Translations under genes and position numbers: made by a program
Shown: positions 1 through 10,564 of the stretch, piece by piece
Position numbering within the stretch: position 1 is the first letter of the stretch
Layout of the letters: every line of letters starts with the position of its first letter
Notes under the pieces: model-generated
The model's input: only the letters and a program-made list of their open reading frames with translations
What the model was told of the DNA's origin: nothing
Databases searched by the model: none
Origin: Aphelidium insulamus
Taxonomy: Eukaryota; Aphelidiomycota; Aphelidea; Aphelidiaceae
Direction: 5' to 3'
Length of the DNA: 64,000 nt
Assembly: GCA_036784855.1 (NCBI GenBank)
Contig: JAZDSV010000021.1
Location: 92,001-156,000, forward strand

Positions 1-441
1 GGCCAACGATGAAGTGCACCGCAAGGAGGCAGAAATCCGCGAAGTCGGGATCAAAGAGCAGCAATTGCGACGTCAGGAAATATCCATGATAGAGAAGCTC
101 AGTCGATTTCAGGCACATGTCGGCTCCAAGCGTGCCGCAATGGAAAAGCGTCTGTCCACGCTGCGCTCAGACTGGGAGCGGTCGGGTCGTGAGCGATCGG
201 ACATGCAAGAACAGTTGGACAAGTATGAAGAGGTGGTCAGTGAGACCAGACAGATGGTAACAGGTGATCGATTATTACTGCTCCGGTTAAATTGTCTTCG
301 CAGATCCACAAAATGAAAAGCCAGCATGAAGCCGAAGTTTCTTCAATTCAGACCGACTTTCATCGCTTGAAACAACAAGTGGTGACCTACATTGGTCAGA
401 TGCGCCAAGGCATGGTCGCTAGTGACGTTGCAGCACGATAG
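1..441 (+). CDS. C-terminal end of a coiled-coil protein, probably kinetochore subunit Nuf2 (5' end outside window)
   Basis: The window opens inside an open frame of heptad-rich, charged sequence. It is read as two exons joined across a 47-base GT-AG intron at 257-303, ending at TAG 439-441. The second exon begins IHKMKSQHEAEVSSIQ and ends MVASDVAAR. Nuf2 pairs with Ndc80 to bind microtubules at the kinetochore and ends in just this kind of long coiled coil. The tail pattern (a charged coil, then a run near ...VVTYIGQM close to the stop) resembles fungal Nuf2, but no calponin-homology head is in the window to prove it. Any other coiled-coil protein is possible. The gene runs toward RICTOR, and the two stops are 55 bases apart. 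Confidence 0.5.
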
Positions 442-496
442 GTCACGCAATTACTTAATTTTGATTTGAAATATAAAACGGGTTTTCTCAAATACT

Positions 497-3400
497 TTAT
501 GCACCTGCTGGAACATTGAATCCTTCAAGGACTGATTTGGGGCTGGAGCGCTTGGCGCGCAACGCTTCTGAATTAGCCTTCTCGGGCGGCTTGATATCTG
601 CTTGCCGCGGCTCGGCTAGAGATTTTTGCTGCAGTCGCTTGACAGCCGGCGATCCCCTGCTATTGCTGTAAACCTCATCCGTAGTGTTGAGCATGTACGA
701 TGACTCCTTCAGCACTCGCCCGTCAATTGTAGGCAATTTGAGCGCGGTCTTGTCGTTGATCTCCACAGCTTCAAACAGATCCTGAAGAAAGCGCCTCGCT
801 GTCATCCGATAATGATAGACGCTTGTTATTCGCATAACCTTGACGTAGATATCGTGCGAGCTCAATAGATCACTGCGCTCCGACTTTAACCTGCAGATGC
901 GTAAGTTGCTGCAATTGAGAAATAAATTGTGTACTTGCCGCGACAAGGCCTTTGATGCAGCTTTGGCTAGTATGTGGTTGCTCATGTTCCCAACGTTGAC
1001 AAGCAGCTCTCGAATGTCGGCATCATCGGACTGAAATAGCGAAGATTCTATGCGTTCATAGTGCGGACTCTTTGTTTTCCAAGGCGCGACCTAGTGAATT
1101 AATATATATATATATATATGACTGCGAACAAATCCTACCTTTAAGAATCTGGATGGCTTGCTGGGTACAGCAATGCCATTACTGCCGCACTTTCCTCGCA
1201 CAGTATCCCAGCCAAACTCCTCCAACAGCGCGGCACCCTCTGGTGTCCGTGAAATTAACCCCAGCGCATAAAAGCAGGTACTACAGAGTCAGCATATACC
1301 GCATCAACAAATTAATTGTGCCATACGCCTTGATGGTAAGCACAGGAGACGACTCGGCAAGTCCAGCAATGTTTTGCACCGCCTCGGATGGTTCTAGCAA
1401 TTTTATTCCCTCAACAGAAGCACCAATATGTCCCTACATAAATTTAAAATTGATGAATTTTGTCAGATGTAGTGTACCAATGCCCAAATGCTGCCTTTGA
1501 GCTTCAGCACACCGCTAGCGTCCGATGAATACTCGGTGGGGTTCTTCAACACTGATATCAGCCGGGCAAAATGGCCCGCTTTGACTAGCATCTCACAACC
1601 CGCGGCCGTTTTAGTCAATTCTCCGAAAAAATGCGGTATTGCGGTCCCGTCCCTTTCATCACTAAAATTAAATAATTTAAAAAATCAAGTTACTTCTAGG
1701 ACAGACGTACTCCCGCTGTTCTTTTGCCACATTATCGTTCGACTTCACATCAGATGTGCCCTGATTGCCGCTGCGAGTATTCATTGCTTGAGAAAGCATC
1801 ATTTCTTGCTGGATAACAAAGCGAATGATGCCTTCGCGACTCCAGAAATTAAGCTCCTTTTCCAAGTACTCAATTTCCTGCAAGTATACAAAACCAACCG
1901 GCTGTGACAGAAATCTAGCACTGATAAGCAAAATCGAACAGAACAGATTGTTACAATTCTTGCCGTAGCAAAAGCGGATTTCCAATCTCGCCCAGGTGGT
2001 CGAGCGGAGGCTTGAGACGTATTAGCATATCTAGATTTTCCGGTAGGCGACACGCCTCATCCAAAATTGCCACTGCTCGTTCACAGACTTCCAGTGAAGG
2101 ATCGTAGAGCTGGGTAATGAGCAGTGTTATTCCCCACTTGGAGAAGTCGGGAATTTTTGAACGCATCAAGTGTCGAAGATAATCCGTAGCAAAGAGTCTG
2201 ATGTGTTTATAGCTGGAAGTCATCACTTTCGAGATTATAATGTGCGGGTGACCGTCGATGGAGTAATCCATGCAAGTAATGATTGACTTGACCAGATCAT
2301 CCCGACTTCGAAGCTCGCTGAGATGGTAAAAAAAGTTGAATATATGTGCATGCTCCAATACTCTGTATGGCGTCAGAGTATCATCAATAACGTGAGAGAA
2401 ATCTGCTTACTCTAGGCCTTCTCGAAATTTTGATAAAAAACCAATGAAGGTAAAGTACTCGCCAGTTAAAGTGCGCTCCATCCTGTCTTTTGAAAAGATG
2501 GGCTCTTCCGCCAGCAGACCATTCATCTGCGATTATAGGTCACACTAGAGCAAGTATATGATGAGACGTACAGGCTCTAGCTCAGACAAGCAGGACGCCA
2601 CTTGGTGTAAAAATTTGTGCTCGGACAGAAATTTGGTTGCTTCGCTGTTGCTGAGTAAGCACCTAAGCAGCAGACAGCCACTTCGAACATAGCGGTAGTT
2701 GGCCTGATGCATCACTTTGGTGGCACCATAGAATCACCAACGAACCTTTACAATTTTGATATCGGAAAAACGCAACTTGTAGGGACAGTAAAAAGACAAT
2801 ATTCGCTTGAAAAACTTGGTATTATGCAAAACATCCTCCAGCCGCTTGGAGCTCGTCAGCGGACCATCCAATAATTCGTTGATGATTTCCCAGTTCCACT
2901 TGGTATGGTCTTTTACAGTCAAGACCTATTCAACATAAGCAAAGTGCAGATGTTAATTGGAAAGGCATACTTGGCTGTCCATGAGCATAGCCCGAAAGTG
3001 TAAATCATCGACTTGCAGTGAAAGCCGAAATTTGATATCATTAACAGTTTTCGCAGAATAGTGCCTGTTTTGCATCATTGTAGCACCAGTTGAATGCCTT
3101 TGACGTTATAGTTCATTAAAGAACCTTGAAGACTCACTTGGCAGTCTTGGATCTAATGGACTGATATTTTTCGATCTGAAGTAGAGCTGCGGTGGCACGA
3201 TGTCTGATGGACTCGTCGCGGAAACAGGAAGCGCCATTGAACAAATCCGCCAGTGCCTGCACTATTTAGCTAATCCTAAAAGATTCAACGATACTTGCCT
3301 GTACACGTCCGCAATAGCTGGGCGGAAGAATTCGATTAGACAAGTTGGAAAGCTCGGCAATCAGTATCACAGCGACTGTCGCGTTATGCTTTGAGCCGCT

Positions 3401-5622
3401 TGACAATAGCCCTCCCAATGCCTGCGCTGTTATCTAGCAGTACAGACATTAACGTCACTTGCCTCCAGCAGACCGCAATCGATTAAGGTCATCAGTAGAA
3501 TTGAGCGCTGACCATCTGCTAATGCAGCCCTATCGTCAGAACCAAGCGGGGTGCCCGAAACTGAACGATTGAAGCCGAATTCTTTCATTTCATCACCGGA
3601 AACTGGCGCTTGATAGTGGACTAGGCAAGTATTACTAAGATGTCTTTCTACATAAGATGTTAAATAGTAACCTCGGTTTGACATCACATCCGGTATTGAT
3701 TGTGGAACCTCCAAGTTGAAAACCGTAAATAGAATATCCAACACTGTCCGTTGTAAATCTTCAAACGGCAGCTGCAGTGCATCTACAATGCAGCGGAACG
3801 ATAGCCGTTTGTCGATGGAAAAGTAAAATATGCCTGATGAATATTAGTAACGAGTTCCGCCGTTACTCTTACCAACCCATCCAGGTGCGCAAGAGACCGG
3901 ATATAGCCTTGCCAGCGCAAGCCAGTTTGTCATCTGGATTCTGGCCTCGATTGTACGTGTCAGTAATATTCGATATCACCATCTGTGATCATTATAATAC
4001 ATTAAATGAACATGAATAACTAACCTCCACGTCCACCGCGGGCTTCAGGTACTTTCTCGTCTCTGGTCGGTCGACCAACGAGCAAACAGCCGGAACCACA
4101 ATGGCGGTCAGCATCTGAGGTCCATCCAGCAAAGCTTGTAGTATGACCTTCATCCCGCCGCACGCGGACACTGCGTCAATATCGTGCAGAGCTGCGCGCA
4201 TTTAACGGCATAAAAGGATTTAATAATGCGCACCCAACTCGCAGAGTGTCTCGAGCGCAATAACCCGGAGTTTGTCCTCATTGTGCTCGGCAATAGACAC
4301 CAAAATGGACGTCATGCTGTATGGTAGATAGGCGACCGCGTTCGGACAGTCGATGAAGGCACGAACAAGCCGGATTGCTTGCTCTCGCTCAACCTCGTTC
4401 TTGCCGTCCTTGGTCAGAGTTCTATGTGAGTTAGTGTAATATCTTGGCCAAACTATGACATACCGAAGGATAAATAACTCAATGTTATGCGTCCAGGCTT
4501 TTCGCGCCGACTGCTTGTCTGTCAAACAATAACGCACTATTCTGAAGCCAGTCGCTCTAATTTCAGGCACAGCATCTGCCAGACATCGCAGTGCACTTAA
4601 AAGTATAAGTTGAAGGAAGTGCGACTTTACAACACTTGCGTGGTCATGATGCCGTCAAAGCAGGGCAAGGCGTCAATCTTCCCAGCACTCTTGAGCACCT
4701 TGATCAAAGCGTTCAGACAATCGAGCTGAGTTTGTGGACTGGCCACGCCGGCGTTTATGGCGCTCAGTGCTTCATTGATATTAGCCACGACGCCTATTAG
4801 ATATTAGACGTCTTTTGATAATACATATAAGTAAAATAAGACAGTTATCACCCTTCATGACGTTGAAACCACGTCGTTTGCGCTGTGTCGACGAGCCGGT
4901 ATCAGCACGAAAGTGACTCAACCGCTTCCGCCAGCTCTCGGGCGCCACATTGACACTGGTGGACTTGCGCAGTGACACTGCAGATCCCACACCATCTCCC
5001 GTCACGGATCCTTTGCGTAGAAGACGTGCCGGCACAGCCGCAGCAGGGGCGTTGCCACTGGACTTTATGGCGGCAATTTCTTTGGTGATGGCAGCAATCT
5101 TGGCCGTGCACGAGTCCACTTGGAGCTGGGTGGCGCGCATGGCCACCGGGTCCTGCTGCAGGTTGTTGTTGTACAGGTTGAGCATGACCTCGGCACCCTC
5201 CTTCATCTTGAGCTCCTTGTTCAGCTGTTCCTGTAGCCGTGCCAACTATACGATGGTCACGGCACAGTAGTTGAAACACACCCACCCAGACACCCGCGCG
5301 CTACCTTTTCCGTGCGGGCCTTGCGGTCTCGGACAGCCGCCTCCTCATCCACCTCCTCATCCACCTCCAGCTCAAAGTCGTCACCGTCGCCGCCGCTACC
5401 ATCATCCGCCTGCTCCGCCGCGTCTCCATTAGTAGCAGCCGCCAGATCCCGGCTGCCGCCATTGCTGCCGGGCACAGGCGCCGAGATACGGGGCTTGCGC
5501 CGACTGAGTGCCGACAGCTCCTCACTACTTGAGGCACCAGATGGCAGCGCCGCGCCGCCATGCAGCCCTGCACCGGGACCAGGCAATGTGCCGAGGCTGC
5601 TGGGCGCCGCCTGCTGAGACAT
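497..5622 (-). CDS. RICTOR: RICTOR/Tsc11/Pianissimo, TORC2 scaffold subunit, with N-terminal HR1-like coil
   Basis: This is the scaffold of TOR complex 2, which activates AGC kinases and organises actin. Many short exons run from ATG 5620-5622 to TAA 497-499, giving roughly 1,350 to 1,450 residues, the usual fungal length. The order is: a low-complexity acidic start; a coiled region (LARLQEQLNKELKMKEGAE) resembling the HR1/REM-1 repeat seen on fungal RICTORs; the armadillo-like N region (VEREQAIRLVRAFIDCPNA near 4330-4400); the middle region; and the very typical block at 1990-2350 (SLEVCERAVAILDEACRLPE, then LDHLGEIGNPLLL). Near 1180-1540 the RICTOR V signature is read across an intron, as KGSIWALG then HIGASVEGIKLL then LGLISRTPEGAALLEEFGW. 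The last exons carry GNMSNHILAKAASKAL, also a family hallmark. Exact exon ends between 2360 and 4200 were not all resolved. The identity is firm. Confidence 0.93.
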
Positions 5623-5695
5623 TGGATTGTCTGTTAGTCTGTTGTATACTTGATGCAGTCTGTTACGGCAATATGTTTCTGCACATTTACAGCAG

Positions 5696-5759
5696 TTCTC
5701 GCAAGCTGTAAATATATCGTATAATGTACATACAACGATATATTTACAGCTTGCGAGAA
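5696..5759. repeat. Perfect inverted repeat, 25-base arms, 14-base loop
   Basis: The left arm 5696-5720 and right arm 5735-5759 are exact reverse complements (arm starts TTCTCGCAAGCTGTAAATAT). They are separated by 14 bases at 5721-5734. It lies 74 bases upstream of the RICTOR start codon, in AT-richer intergenic DNA. It could form a cruciform or an RNA hairpin, or be the footprint of a small mobile element. No second copy was noticed in the window. Confidence 0.9.
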
Positions 5760-6158
5760 GATGTATCTGCGATTACGCGGCAAGGCGATATTTACGGGAG
5801 ACGGCGTTGACTCGGGGTCATTTCCCGCCACTGGAGGGTTTTCTCGGGATGCAGACGTCGCAGTAGTGTGAATAGAGTCGGAATTAACTGTATGTATATT
5901 CCTTTTGACCACACCACACTAGATCATCAATACCGTCAGCCACAGTCACCTTACTTAACACCGGTTTTAAAAGCATTGCGCAATGCAATGTCACCGCTCA
6001 TCCCGAATTCCGAAACATTGATTATAGTATAGTCTCTGAGCACGCAGCCGGCTCAGGGAAATTGTTGATCTGAAGAACTGATGTTGGATCAAAGAACGGA
6101 CTTGAGGTCGATATGGATTTTAACACCGCCATATGCTTGTTGTCCCTGAGAGTGAGAG
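5760..6158. other. Intergenic stretch without a recognised gene
   Basis: Between the inverted repeat and the small open frame at 6159 there are only short frames on both strands. A minus-strand open stretch across 5634-5912 overlaps the inverted repeat and looks non-coding. Nothing else was recognised. Confidence 0.4.
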
Positions 6159-6419
6159 TCATGGGAGGACGACAAAATCAAAGTGCATTGCGGCCACGTC
6201 ATGTCCATCAACAAGCTTCTCGATTACATCTATGATTGCCTTTGGGATACAACGGGCGGCCCGAGATCGTTCAATTGCGGTCAAGTGAGTGATGTGCCTG
6301 CCGGTGCTCTTGCTGAAGAACAAGTTGGAGCCAAAGCACTGATACACTGTTTCCTCGCCTAGTGCAAACGTCACCCGATAGGATGGTAAACACAAACAAC
6401 CACGGCAGTCTTTGCACAA
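6159..6419 (-). CDS. Possible terminal exon of an unrecognised protein
   Basis: An open minus-strand stretch of about 85 codons ends at TGA 6159-6161. It has a globular-looking composition (YRVTFALGEETVYQC, then CIPKAIIDVIEKLVDGHD). It has no ATG of its own. An acceptor-like sequence (GTTTAAAAG) lies just before 6419, so it could be a last exon whose first exon is at 6420-6670, but no clean upstream exon with a start was found there. No family was recognised. It sits directly downstream of the ESCRT-III/ubiquitin-like gene and could also be unannotated 3' sequence of that transcript. Confidence 0.3.
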   Translation of the reverse strand: MCKDCRGCLCLPSYRVTFALGEETVYQCFGSNLFFSKSTGRHITHLTAIERSRAARCIPKAIIDVIEKLVDGHDVAAMHFDFVVLP

Positions 6420-6677
6420 CTTTTAAACAACAAGTGTGTTCACCGACTCGATGGTTGCAATGCAGCTGGACGCAGATGTCTATCGCGCACCCATGGCTGT
6501 TGTTCCGGATGTAGAGATTACCGCAGGTGAAATGGGCCCATGCATTGGCCAGATAGTCGAATTTCTCCCACGCTGTCATTTGACATGTGCATACATTCAT
6601 ACAGTCTCGGCACACTGTTCTATATGCGGGGGTATTTATGCATGCACGGATAGCCATCCATCATCCGCCACCGATTA

Positions 6678-8030
6678 CTAGCGTCGGGCACGCGCCAGGT
6701 CTAGGCGCATACGCTCCAGCCGCTCCTCGATATCATTGTCGACGGTGCTGTTCGAGGGTTCCGCGCGCGACGGCGATTCTGCAATCTCCGTGTCACCAAT
6801 GACTCGTACCCACACCGTGTCACTGCAGCGCAGTCCAACACTCTGCACCGTGTCGGCAAACTCGAACGACTGGAACTCGGCCGTCTGCGGATCGATGCGT
6901 CCCAGTTGGAACGGCTTCACCGCCGCGCCACCGCCGTACACCAACTCCAACTGTCCGCTGACATAGCGGTCATTCACTATCTTGCGCTTCACATCGTCAA
7001 TGGTGGTGGTCGTGGTGGTGAATGCGGGAGACACTGCCGGCACCAGTCCCACGGGAGGCTCCACGGGGTTGAGTGTGAGCGAGGCGCCGGCGCCGCGTGC
7101 ATTGTTCAACAGTCGCAGGTTCAGGATAAAGGGTGCCGTGAGTCCGACGCGTCTGCCCACAGCGCCGGCCGTGACAACACCTCCCGCCGCGGCGCTCGTG
7201 TACACACGCGACTTTACATCGCCCATCGCTTGCTGCAGAATGGACTGCAGTTCCAACTCGGACATCTGCTCAATGTGCGCCTGCTCCGCGCTGCCTGTCG
7301 GACCGTCATCGCCGTCATCCCGATCGTCGCCGCCATCCTCATTATACACCTGGTCCATGGTGTCGCGCACTGCACACAGTGTCAGTGTGGCTTCGTAGGA
7401 AATAAGTGACACCACTCACTCGACTTTTCCAAATGGTTCACGGCACTCATTCTCCACGCGTAGCGCTTTCACCGCCGCGTCAGTGCATGGCCATACAGAT
7501 ACGATCATAAGTGTAGGTACCTGCTCACGGGACTCGGCTCGGGAAAAACTCTCGTACATGTTGGCATACGTGAAACCCTTGATTGTTTCGACTTCGGCGC
7601 GGTTCACCTTGTGATCCGACACCATGGCCTGCGTCTTGGTGCCGATAAGTATGGACGACTGGAGGTTGCGGTCGTGCAGGCGTCGGTAGCGCGCCACCTG
7701 GTTCGCCACCATTCGCGCGCCGTTCATGTCGCCTTTTTGCGCTAGGCGCTTGCACTCGGCCAGCTGTTACAGGTGTGAATGTTATTATCAAAGACACTGA
7801 CATTGACGACACATACCAGCGACTTTTCTTTGCGCTCCAGGTTGTGTCGGTCACGTGCTAGCTCGCGTTGGTTTCGGTCAGAGTGCTGTTTAGCTGCTCT
7901 CAAGCGGTCTGTGCACGCGTGGGTCACCTTAATTTTGATGATCATCATCAGAGCTACCTTCACGCATGACCATTGCCGGGCTGGTCAGCGAGGTGACGGA
8001 AAAGATTCCGCCGGGAAAAAGTGTAGACAT
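6678..8030 (-). CDS. ESCRT-III (CHMP2/Vps2-like) protein with an inserted ubiquitin-like region and C-terminal MIM1 motif
   Basis: ESCRT-III proteins polymerise on membranes and are disassembled by VPS4. Start ATG 8028-8030. Exons join as a short leader (SVTSLTSPAMVMRED), a basic Snf7 helix (RNQRELARDRHNLERKEKSL), then LAECKRLAQKGDMNGARMVA and the long second helix, a 46-base exon at 7420-7465, and a long last exon entering at DTMDQVYNEDGG. That same uninterrupted exon runs past the usual CHMP end (ELELQSILQQAMGDV) into about 140 further residues. These contain FILNLRLLNN, then TIDDVKRKIVNDR, then LELVYGGG, then TVQSVGLRCSDTVWVRV. Their order and spacing resemble ubiquitin strands 1-2, helix 1 (TIENVKAKI), strand 3 and the C-terminal strand. 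The protein ends with DIEERLERMRLDL, a good match to the MIM1 motif that binds VPS4 MIT domains, so the end is functional-looking. The Snf7 call is firm. The ubiquitin-like call is inferred from pattern only. Confidence 0.8.
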
Positions 8031-8242
8031 TGCAGTTGCTCTTCTTGAACTGGTTGGATGAAGTGGTACTGCACGCAAGTGTGCTGTAGGAGTATTATTA
8101 TGGAATTTATTAATTTTGGTCGTTGCCATGGAAGTTGTGCGAAATTAGGCCAAGCCGTAGCCCAACAATCCCTCAATATCAGCAGGCGAGCCACCCATAT
8201 TAATAGGCTTATTGTCTTGACCGGCAGTAAATATTTCGTTAT
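8031..8242. other. Short intergenic region
   Basis: This is the divergence/termination zone between the ESCRT-III gene start (8030) and the stop of the first secreted family gene (8243). It holds no recognised motif. Confidence 0.4.
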
Positions 8243-9997
8243 TCAAACTGTCGTCTGTAAGGGAATTGTAACCGATAAGTTGCCCAGCATCGACAACAAT
8301 TTTTTCTGGTTAGCGCTATTGTCTTCCAAAGGGAAACTTCGAAATAATATTGCGAGCTTTTTCATTGCGGAGAATCGCTTCTTCCTTCCTTTCTCGCCAA
8401 TTCCATTTTCTTTCAGGAAGTCATTCACCGCTTTCGATACCACTTCGTCATATCCAGCGGCGTAAACGCCAAATACAAACTCGCCAAACTTTGCTGCTCG
8501 CTTTTTGCCCGCAACGCCCACGTCCATCAACAATTTTTGCATATTGTCCACGTTGACCATATCGATCCGCATATGATTCTTCCATTTGCGATGCCACATA
8601 AGTGGGTTCAATTTGCGCAGAGGGCCCAACCACGACAGCTGGCGGTAGCGAATGGTACGCTTAATCACTTTGGCAATGTGATGAAGCATTCGTCCACCAA
8701 ACAGGTTTTTCGCCGACACGTTGATAATGTCGCCAACCAATTGCTGCGGCACCACGTCCATATCACCAAGAGATATCAAAAAGGCTTTGAACTTGTCAGC
8801 CCGTCGATTGACTGCTTCCGTCCACTGCGGACCTCTACAATAATAATGTCATTTGACATCAAGTGGGAGTGTATTGACCTACCGTGCAGTCAGTCGCATT
8901 GCTAAATTGATATTACAGGCGGAAGTGTCCGTGCCAAAAGCTTGCAGGTAAGTCTTTGAAACCTGTCCAATTCTGTATACTTCATCATCGGTAAGGGGAA
9001 ATTCTAGCGAAAACGATGAAGCAAGCAACCCGTCGGCGATAACGTGTTGAACAATGTGGTTGGCATCAACAATTTCGGAAGTAAAATCGTCATATCGTTT
9101 GATAACGTCTTGATAATAAGTTCGGTCTAGGTCAGTTTCTGGTTTACACTCCTCACGAATAAGGCGAGCAAAGTGCTTCAATGCTTCAACTGCTTTTTTG
9201 ACATCAGATGCTTTCGAAATGACGGAGTCGACCGCAATCTGTACAACGTTTTCATACCCAGTCGTCAAATAATTTGTGATAGTCGTATTCAGCAAATCGA
9301 CGCGGTATGACAGAGCAACTTCAGCGTCAGGCACGCGTCCTAAAAAGGCGGCAACTTTAAAACCGCCATGGTACGTCTCGCTCCATTTAAATTTCGGCCT
9401 ACCAGTCATAACCATTTGTTTTCGAAATGTTTGCGGAACAAATGTGCTAATTTTGTTTTGCGGGAAGTAAATGCCAATTACGCGGTCAATGCTGTCGGCA
9501 ATCGTCTGAAGAACTTTGCTACCTAACGGAGCGCTGTTGGCCACAATATTAATCTTTGAACGAAAATGCGAGTCAAGGGCTGCTGGAGAATCTTCAGCAA
9601 ATGATTTCGTCATTTCAAGCAGCATGTTTTCAAACTTCTCGGCGCTTTTAGCCGTTGCATCGTCCACTTGACCCAAAGTAGGAGCTGAGCTACCGGTACG
9701 AGTCAAGAATCGCACAAGTGCCGCGACCACAATATCTGGGTAATCGTTTTTTTGCAAATTTCCCGCGTCGTCGATATTGAATCCGGACGCTAAGTTTTTC
9801 AACTCGCTCGCGCTCATGGGAAAATCCAGATCAAATAGTTTTTTGAGGTTTCCATCGGCCACATACGACTGAATGTAGTCTAGCAAACGATTTTCATTGC
9901 TTGTAAGTTGCGGTAAAGTCGTGGCATTCGCACCGGGAGCGCTTACGATCAATGCGCAGACCAGCGCGACGGCGGTACCCAAAAACGCGATTTTCAT
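8243..9997 (-). CDS. Secreted two-domain family protein, member 1 (no J domain)
   Basis: Function is unknown; no characterised family was recognised. Start ATG 9995-9997 opens a clear signal peptide (MKIAFLGTAVALVCALIVSA, then PGANA as a likely cleavage site). Two exons join near 8880 (ending MRLTAR) to give about 570 residues. The mature protein reads as two tandem copies of one domain of about 230 residues. Each copy has an FP box (copy 1 KLFDLDFPMSASELKNL, copy 2 SSFSLEFPLTDDEVYRI), a GS box (PLGSKVLQTIADSIDRV; LFGGRMLHHIAKVIKRT) and a GY box (TTGYENVVQIAVDSVI; AAGYDEVVSKAVNDFL). It is closest to the member at 15824-18002, including near-identical stretches around RYRQLSWLGPLRKLNPLMW. Unlike that paralogue, its signal peptide runs straight into the first domain, with no J domain. 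Upstream it shares the CGCCACATT motif. Confidence 0.85.
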
Positions 9998-10046
9998 TTG
10001 ATTGAAAAAAACGTTCGCCACTTTCACTTTTTCACTCTTAATGACA

Positions 10047-10055
10047 AATGTGGCG
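10047..10055 (-). promoter_or_regulatory. Shared CGCCACATT motif, 50 bases upstream of member 1
   Basis: The minus strand reads CGCCACATT. The same nine bases occur upstream of both other family genes (12820-12828 and 18033-18041). They may be a transcription-factor site or simply conserved leader sequence. Confidence 0.45.
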
Positions 10056-10077
10056 TTTTCCATTTTTGCATGACGAT

Positions 10078-10086
10078 GATTGGCTG
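10078..10086 (-). promoter_or_regulatory. CCAAT box upstream of member 1
   Basis: The minus strand reads CAGCCAATC, 81 to 89 bases upstream of the start codon. The identical nonamer occurs upstream of member 2 (12851-12859). CCAAT boxes are bound by the NF-Y/HAP complex in opisthokonts. Confidence 0.4.
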
Positions 10087-10564
10087 TCGTCGCGGTTGCC
10101 TTAACCTGACTCTTTTCTGAAATGTAAAAGGACGCCGGCAGATAAGCCGGAAGTCGCCGAGATATCTTACGATTATTGGATCAAATTTCGAAGTGCGGAC
10201 GAGGAGGCGGCGGTTATCGAGTGGAACTAAATTGGGAGCGATGAGGAGACGCAGACCTCTCGAATATATTTTAAACAAAATCAGCATACAGAAACTCTGG
10301 TAGAGTTAGCGCTATGTTATTGAGATTCTCCGAAATAGCAATCTCGTGATCATAAGCAGAGTGAGCTACGCGCGTTTCACGTTAAGTCTTATCAAGACGA
10401 CATTTACCTGACAGAAGCAGCGGCGGTGCTCCCGTCACTTTGCTTAAGGTGTAACATCTCTGAAAAACTAGTTCTCAAATATGGAAGATTGATCTATTGA
10501 AAGCAGCTCGCGAAGCAAGCGCCAGAGATGAGGCCACATACTCCTGGAAACGGGGCCTCAAGGA

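Larger units (their letters stand above)
9998..10564. other. Upstream region of family member 1 and downstream region of member 2
   Basis: No gene was recognised. The part next to 9997 is partly alignable by eye with the region upstream of member 3 (18003-18075): CGCCACATT, then a GGTTAAGGCAACCGCG / GGTCAAGGCAACGATC stretch when read on the minus strand. This indicates that the duplication included the promoter. Confidence 0.5.
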
